A DNA stretch of 64,000 nucleotides, from the IMG/VR virus record IMGVR_UViG_3300033049_000020, positions 88,465 to 152,464 of that record. One strand, 5' to 3'. Below, one piece after another: positions 60,256 through 64,000 of the stretch (the first letter of the stretch is position 1; each line of letters begins with the position of its first letter). Both the position numbers and the translations under genes were made by a program. The stretch is from a virus. The notes beneath the pieces are model-generated. The model ran no database searches, had not been told where the DNA came from, and saw only the letters and a program-made list of their open reading frames with translations.

Positions 60256-60881
60256 TGATTGATAAGAATTTCTTTTATGAAACTGAACTTAAAGCTGCTC
60301 ATGGTGGATGTCCTCACGCAATGAATAATGTGTACCTAAAGTTATATAAGGCTATGCAACCAACGGTTGAGTATCATTTTTATAATAATGCATTAGGACG
60401 AGAAATCATCCAAGATAGTATTATAAAGATATTCAAGCGTCTTGATAAAATTAATTACAAGGCAATGAGTAGATACGCTAAGAGGACGGCCAGTAATATG
60501 TGTATTGATACGCATCGTAAAAATGCCATAAAAGACCGTAAACTTGAAATTAGTATGGATAAGCCTCTAATGACTTCCTATGATGTGAGGACGTTTAAAG
60601 ACTTACTCCCAAACACAGACGATACTAGCCTTTACGATAAATATAATCCAGATATAGTCTGGGAGCAATTGTTTGAAGCTATTAACGAACTATCTCCAGC
60701 ATACAAGAGAATATTTGAGATGTTTTACTTAGACGAAATGAGTCACGAAGAAATTAGCGAAGAGCTAGGAATTTGCAAAGGAGCATCCAAATCCAACCTG
60801 TTCAAGGCTAGGAATAACATGAGAAAGAAATTAGGTTCATACAACGGAGTCTTGAAGAAAGATTTTGAACCTATATGGTAA
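60255..60881 (+). CDS. ECF-type RNA polymerase sigma factor
   Basis: The 208-residue protein has a region 2-like helix set (LGREIIQDSIIKIFKRLDKI, YAKRTASNMCIDTHRK) and a region 4 helix-turn-helix (LSPAYKRIFEMFYLDEMSHE, EISEELGICKGASKSNLFKA). That is the size and layout of ECF sigma factors. It should redirect host RNA polymerase to phage promoters. The ATATTTATAT motif class found before the mobile genes is a candidate target. Confidence 0.85.
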   Translation: MIDKNFFYETELKAAHGGCPHAMNNVYLKLYKAMQPTVEYHFYNNALGREIIQDSIIKIFKRLDKINYKAMSRYAKRTASNMCIDTHRKNAIKDRKLEISMDKPLMTSYDVRTFKDLLPNTDDTSLYDKYNPDIVWEQLFEAINELSPAYKRIFEMFYLDEMSHEEISEELGICKGASKSNLFKARNNMRKKLGSYNGVLKKDFEPIW

Positions 60882-60898
60882 ATACCGATTATTTTCGG

Positions 60899-60906
60899 TA
60901 TCTTTG
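60899..60906 (+). promoter_or_regulatory. -7 element of the A1-like gene
   Basis: TATCTTTG, 14 nt before the ATG at 60921. Confidence 0.65.
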
Positions 60907-60920
60907 TACAAAACAACAAT

Positions 60921-62501
60921 ATGAAATTTAAGGAACTAACGGATGAACATATCCAAGCTATACGTAATATATTTACAGATAAAAGCGTCTCTTGGGATGA
61001 GAGAATCGACCAAATTAAAGCTATTACCGATACGTCCGAAAGAACGGTTAGGAAATGGTTAATCAAATTAGGTATTTCCAAGACCAAAGAGGAAGTATCA
61101 CCTCAATACGAAACAGCTAAAAAGAAGAAAGCTGATAAGACCAAAAATGTTCTTTGTATAACATGGGGTCAATGTAATACTGATGTCCATGAACAATTAT
61201 TTACCAATATAGAATCATATGCTAAAGAGCGTAATGGTGCTATTCACGTAATCGCAGGTCGATATAAAAATCCAACTAGCTTGGAGGGTATGCACACCAT
61301 CCAACAAGGTGAGACTTGGCATTCTCGTTTAGTACCATATTTGGATGCTAATCGACATGACATTCATAAATACTTATCGATACTATCTGATATTAAAACC
61401 CAACCAACTGCTATTAATCCAATGTCGGGTATGGCAGGTGTAAGTGGTGTTAATTCGTGTATTTTCGGGTCACCTAAAGTACAAATGGAAATGATACCAG
61501 TACTTGAAGGTAATAGACCTAAAATGATGATGACTACTGGTGCCTGTACGGTTAAGAACTATACAGACAGTAAAGCTGGTAAAAAAGGTGAATTCCATCA
61601 TACGTTAGGTTTTATAGTAGTAGAAATTGAAGATAAGGATACGTTCCACCTTCGTCATGTAACTGCTGATGATAATGGTAATTTTATAGACCTATTTTAT
61701 GAGGTTAAAGACGGTGTGGTTTCGACCATTGAAGATTGTGATGCAATTGTATTGGGTGACCTTCACGTTGGCCACCACGATGAAGAGGTTCTTGTTAAGA
61801 CGTCTGACCTTATGAATAGACTTAAGCCGAAGCACACCATATTGCACGATGTGTTTGATGGTAGGTCAATAAGTCACCACGAAGCTAAAGACCCGTTCAT
61901 TCAATACGCTAAGGAATTCCATGGTCAAAATGATTTGGGAGAAGAGATTGAGGAGATGATGGGAGTTCTGAGTATGTTCAAACATAGACCAAATGTGGTT
62001 ATTGTTAGAAGTAATCACGATGACTTCTTAGATAGATGGTTGAAGCTGAATGATTGGCGTAAACAATCCACACCAAAGAACAATAAGCTGTATATGGATT
62101 TTTCTCAAAGATTGATGAACCAATATGAGAATACTCCAGACCAAGTATTAGGTGTTATTCCCGAATTGATTACTGATAGATTCCCTAAGTATAAAACATT
62201 AGGCAGGGGCGACTCTTATAAGGTAAATGGATGGGAGTTAGGTCATCACGGAGATATGGGTGCTAACGGCTCCAGAGGTAGCTTATTGAGCTTCAGGAGA
62301 CTTAATACTAAAGTAATTGTTGGTCACTACCATAGCCCACAGAGAAAAGACGGTGCTTTGGCAGTCGGAACATCAACTCACTTACGAGTAGGCTACAATA
62401 AAGGAGCTTCAGGTTGGTTGCAAAGTCACGTAATTATTCATAAAAATGGTAAGGCGCAGCATATCAATTTTATAAATGGTAAATTCACCATTATAAAATA
62501 A
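60921..62501 (+). CDS. T5 A1-like metallophosphoesterase
   Basis: The 526-residue protein has an N-terminal helix-turn-helix (TSERTVRKWLIKLGISKTKE, residues 34-54). A middle region has GWxQ-type ITWGQCNTDVHEQLF and FGSPKVQMEMIP. The C-terminal metallophosphoesterase has LGDLHVGHHD near 277, HDVFDGRSISHH near 313, RSNHDDFLD near 358, GHHGDMGANG and IVGHYHSP near 465. This resembles the T5 A1 protein, needed for host DNA degradation and completion of DNA entry. That function is assigned by similarity. Confidence 0.75.
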   Translation: MKFKELTDEHIQAIRNIFTDKSVSWDERIDQIKAITDTSERTVRKWLIKLGISKTKEEVSPQYETAKKKKADKTKNVLCITWGQCNTDVHEQLFTNIESYAKERNGAIHVIAGRYKNPTSLEGMHTIQQGETWHSRLVPYLDANRHDIHKYLSILSDIKTQPTAINPMSGMAGVSGVNSCIFGSPKVQMEMIPVLEGNRPKMMMTTGACTVKNYTDSKAGKKGEFHHTLGFIVVEIEDKDTFHLRHVTADDNGNFIDLFYEVKDGVVSTIEDCDAIVLGDLHVGHHDEEVLVKTSDLMNRLKPKHTILHDVFDGRSISHHEAKDPFIQYAKEFHGQNDLGEEIEEMMGVLSMFKHRPNVVIVRSNHDDFLDRWLKLNDWRKQSTPKNNKLYMDFSQRLMNQYENTPDQVLGVIPELITDRFPKYKTLGRGDSYKVNGWELGHHGDMGANGSRGSLLSFRRLNTKVIVGHYHSPQRKDGALAVGTSTHLRVGYNKGASGWLQSHVIIHKNGKAQHINFINGKFTIIK

Positions 62502-62502
62502 A

Positions 62503-62534
62503 TTTGGAAAGTTAAATAATTTTACGTATCTTTG
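62503..62534 (+). promoter_or_regulatory. Bacteroidota-type promoter, leaderless gene
   Basis: TTTG and TATCTTTG; 4 nt to the ATG at 62539. Confidence 0.8.
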
Positions 62535-62538
62535 TGAT

Positions 62539-62712
62539 ATGGAAGAGCAGGTAACAATTGTTATTGATAAGAAAGACCTAAACATATTAGCTATGGCGGT
62601 TAATAGATTTTGGGCGATGACTTATAAAGAGTCTATAGAAGATAAAACTGACTTAGGTAAAAATACGCCAAGCATGTTATGGAAAGAACTGAATTGTTGG
62701 AGAAACAATTAA
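62539..62712 (+). CDS. small hypothetical protein
   Basis: A 57-residue protein with a beta strand then a helical part, unknown. Supported by the fixed promoter spacing; followed 10 nt later by the Nudix gene. Confidence 0.65.
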   Translation: MEEQVTIVIDKKDLNILAMAVNRFWAMTYKESIEDKTDLGKNTPSMLWKELNCWRNN

Positions 62713-62722
62713 TATCTTTAAA

Positions 62723-63178
62723 ATGAAAACAACCTGTGGATTATTCCTTATCAATAAGGACAATGAATTGCTTTGTGTTCACCCGACTAGACATCCTATT
62801 GATGTGTGGTCAGTACCTAAAGGTATTGTGGATGAAGGGGAAAGCCATTTACATGCGGCTATACGGGAAACTTTTGAGGAAACTAGTATTACGCTGAATA
62901 CGGATGAACACATCTTTCACAGCATAGCAGTGCCGTTTATGTACCCAAGTGGTAAGAAACAGTTATCTGCTCACTTCATATTCGAAAAAGAGAATCCAGA
63001 ATTGGACTTCGGTAACTTCAACTTCAATTGTAGTTCATTTGTACCAGAGTTCTTAGGTGGGTTTCCAGAAGTGGACTCATTTGGTTGGGTAGACATAGAT
63101 TTAGCTATGGAATTCATCCACTTGACACAAGCAAAAGCACTTGATAGTTCCATTACTTTACATAAGTTTTGGCCATGA
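62723..63178 (+). CDS. Nudix hydrolase
   Basis: The 151-residue protein carries a complete Nudix box GIVDEGESHLHAAIRETFEE (residues 35-54) after WSVPK. It hydrolyses nucleoside diphosphate-linked compounds; it could clean up ADP-ribose, modified NTPs or cap-like RNA ends. A second Nudix domain is in the NadM protein. Confidence 0.92.
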   Translation: MKTTCGLFLINKDNELLCVHPTRHPIDVWSVPKGIVDEGESHLHAAIRETFEETSITLNTDEHIFHSIAVPFMYPSGKKQLSAHFIFEKENPELDFGNFNFNCSSFVPEFLGGFPEVDSFGWVDIDLAMEFIHLTQAKALDSSITLHKFWP

Positions 63179-63202
63179 GTGGTTTTTTACATATTAATTT
63201 AG

Positions 63203-63210
63203 TATCTTTG
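63203..63210 (+). promoter_or_regulatory. -7 element of the IF-3 gene
   Basis: TATCTTTG, 8 nt before the ATG at 63219; the -33 region is weak. Confidence 0.6.
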
Positions 63211-63218
63211 TACAAATA

Positions 63219-63767
63219 ATGGCAAGAAGAAACGAGAGAATTCAACCGAGAATTCAACAAAAACATAAACTTAACGACCAAATAATAGGCGATGAAGTTA
63301 GGTTAGTTGGAGATAATGTGGAGAACGGAGTGATAACTTTATCAGAGGCTAAAAGTATAGCCAAGGCGAAGGAGATGGATTTGGTATTAATTAACCCCAA
63401 CTCAGAGCCAGTTATTTGCAAAGTGATGGACTACAAGAAATTTCTCTATGAGGAAAAGAAGAAAGGTGGTCAGCCGAAGCCAAAACCGATTAAAGAATTA
63501 AGATACCGTCCTAACACGGACGACCATGACTTCGAGTTCAAGCTTAAACACGCTAAGAGCTTCTTAGATAAGGGTCATAAGGTTAAGGCATATGTCATGT
63601 TTCGAGGTAGAGAATTATCTTTTAAAGATAAGGGGGAAGCTATATTATTGAGGCTATCAGTAGAGTTAGAAGGACTTGGTGTGCCAGAGGCGTTACCTAA
63701 GTTTGAAGGGCGTAAATGTATAATGATTTTTAAGCCAATAAATGGAGATAATAAAAAAAATGGGTAA
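63219..63767 (+). CDS. infC: translation initiation factor IF-3
   Basis: The 182-residue protein is full IF-3 length. The N-terminal domain (about 18-90) includes LNDQIIGDEVRLVGDNVENG and LVLINPNSEPVICKVMDY. After the basic linker (KKKGGQPKPKPIKELRYRP) comes the C-terminal domain with HDFEFKLKHAKSFLDKGHKV and VMFRGRELSFKDKG. IF-3 binds the 30S subunit, rejects wrong start codons and usually disfavours leaderless mRNAs. A phage version could retune start selection towards its own messages. It overlaps the next gene by 8 nt. Confidence 0.95.
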   Translation: MARRNERIQPRIQQKHKLNDQIIGDEVRLVGDNVENGVITLSEAKSIAKAKEMDLVLINPNSEPVICKVMDYKKFLYEEKKKGGQPKPKPIKELRYRPNTDDHDFEFKLKHAKSFLDKGHKVKAYVMFRGRELSFKDKGEAILLRLSVELEGLGVPEALPKFEGRKCIMIFKPINGDNKKNG

Positions 63768-64000
63768 GAGAAGAATGGCTATCGACACCAAACGTGGTGA
63801 ACAGATAAAGGATAGTGACGATTACAAATGGACTGTCATAATAGAAGAGATTGACGGAACGGTTGTGACCAAACATGCAAATGGTCACAACTTAGAAGAA
63901 GCATTATATAGATTACAAATAATTGAGCGTAAAGATTCAATCACTAAATTCATTGATAAAGTACCTGAGTGGATACTACAAGTTGCAATATTTTCCTTAA
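63760..64000 (+). CDS. hypothetical protein, truncated by the window end
   Basis: The first 80 residues of a frame coupled to IF-3 run to the window end without a stop. The start is basic (MGKRRMAIDTKRG), followed by mixed alpha/beta sequence and a C-terminal hydrophobic stretch beginning WILQVAIFSL. Function unknown. Confidence 0.65.
   Translation, partial: MGKRRMAIDTKRGEQIKDSDDYKWTVIIEEIDGTVVTKHANGHNLEEALYRLQIIERKDSITKFIDKVPEWILQVAIFSL

Overview
This window looks like part of a large tailed-phage genome infecting a member of the Bacteroidota. The evidence: an AT-rich sequence with tightly packed, mostly short genes; promoters of the Bacteroidota type (TTTG or TTG about 20 nt before TAtcTTTG); almost no Shine-Dalgarno sequences; a dense tRNA cluster; many HNH and GIY-YIG homing endonucleases; and phage hallmarks (terminase-like ATPase, T5 A1-like metallophosphoesterase, phage-type NAD salvage). 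The phage identity is an inference. No capsid or tail gene is visible.

Layout. 1-2.4 kb: six small overlapping hypothetical genes. 2.4-9.0 kb: a Phe-rich leader ORF and terminator, then tRNAs interleaved with HNH/GIY-YIG endonucleases and small ORFs. 9-15.8 kb: small hypothetical genes, a nucleotidyltransferase-like protein, a P-loop kinase and two tandem paralogue pairs. 15.8-17.2 kb: about 1.4 kb of promoter-driven, highly structured non-coding RNA, including two tandem modules with compensatory base changes. 17.2-26.2 kb: a second tRNA region with more homing endonucleases, followed by a GatB-tail protein. 26-35 kb: bL12, metallophosphoesterase, endonuclease VII-like and YkuK-like proteins, and small membrane proteins. 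35-38.7 kb: AAA ATPase and hypotheticals. 38.7-48.1 kb: mnmA, antisense ribbon-helix-helix/GIY-YIG genes, a 1173-residue zinc-repeat/SF2 helicase/RRP8-like methyltransferase protein, a second partial mnmA, a terminase-like ATPase and HNH genes. 48-64 kb: 2H phosphoesterase, thioesterase, YqeY, AAA ATPase, the NAD salvage set (NMN adenylyltransferase-Nudix, NAMPT, PRPP synthetase), an ECF-like sigma factor, an A1-like protein, Nudix and initiation factor IF-3.

Functionally the window is dominated by translation takeover and NAD supply. tRNAs, MnmA, GatB-tail/YqeY proteins, ribosomal protein bL12, IF-3 and a helicase-methyltransferase act on tRNA, ribosome or initiation. Many genes have the start codon exactly 4 nt after the -7 element, so they are probably leaderless. 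PRPP synthetase, NAMPT and NMN adenylyltransferase form a complete nicotinamide-to-NAD route, plausibly against NAD-depleting defences. Many tRNA genes are abnormal: extra hairpins in D-loops, long variable arms on Asp/Glu/Gln/Met isotypes, insertions in anticodon loops, two split genes and one or two that lack whole arms. I regard these, together with the structured RNA at 15.8-17.2 kb, as the most novel content. All structure calls were made by eye, so isotypes of the abnormal tRNAs are tentative.
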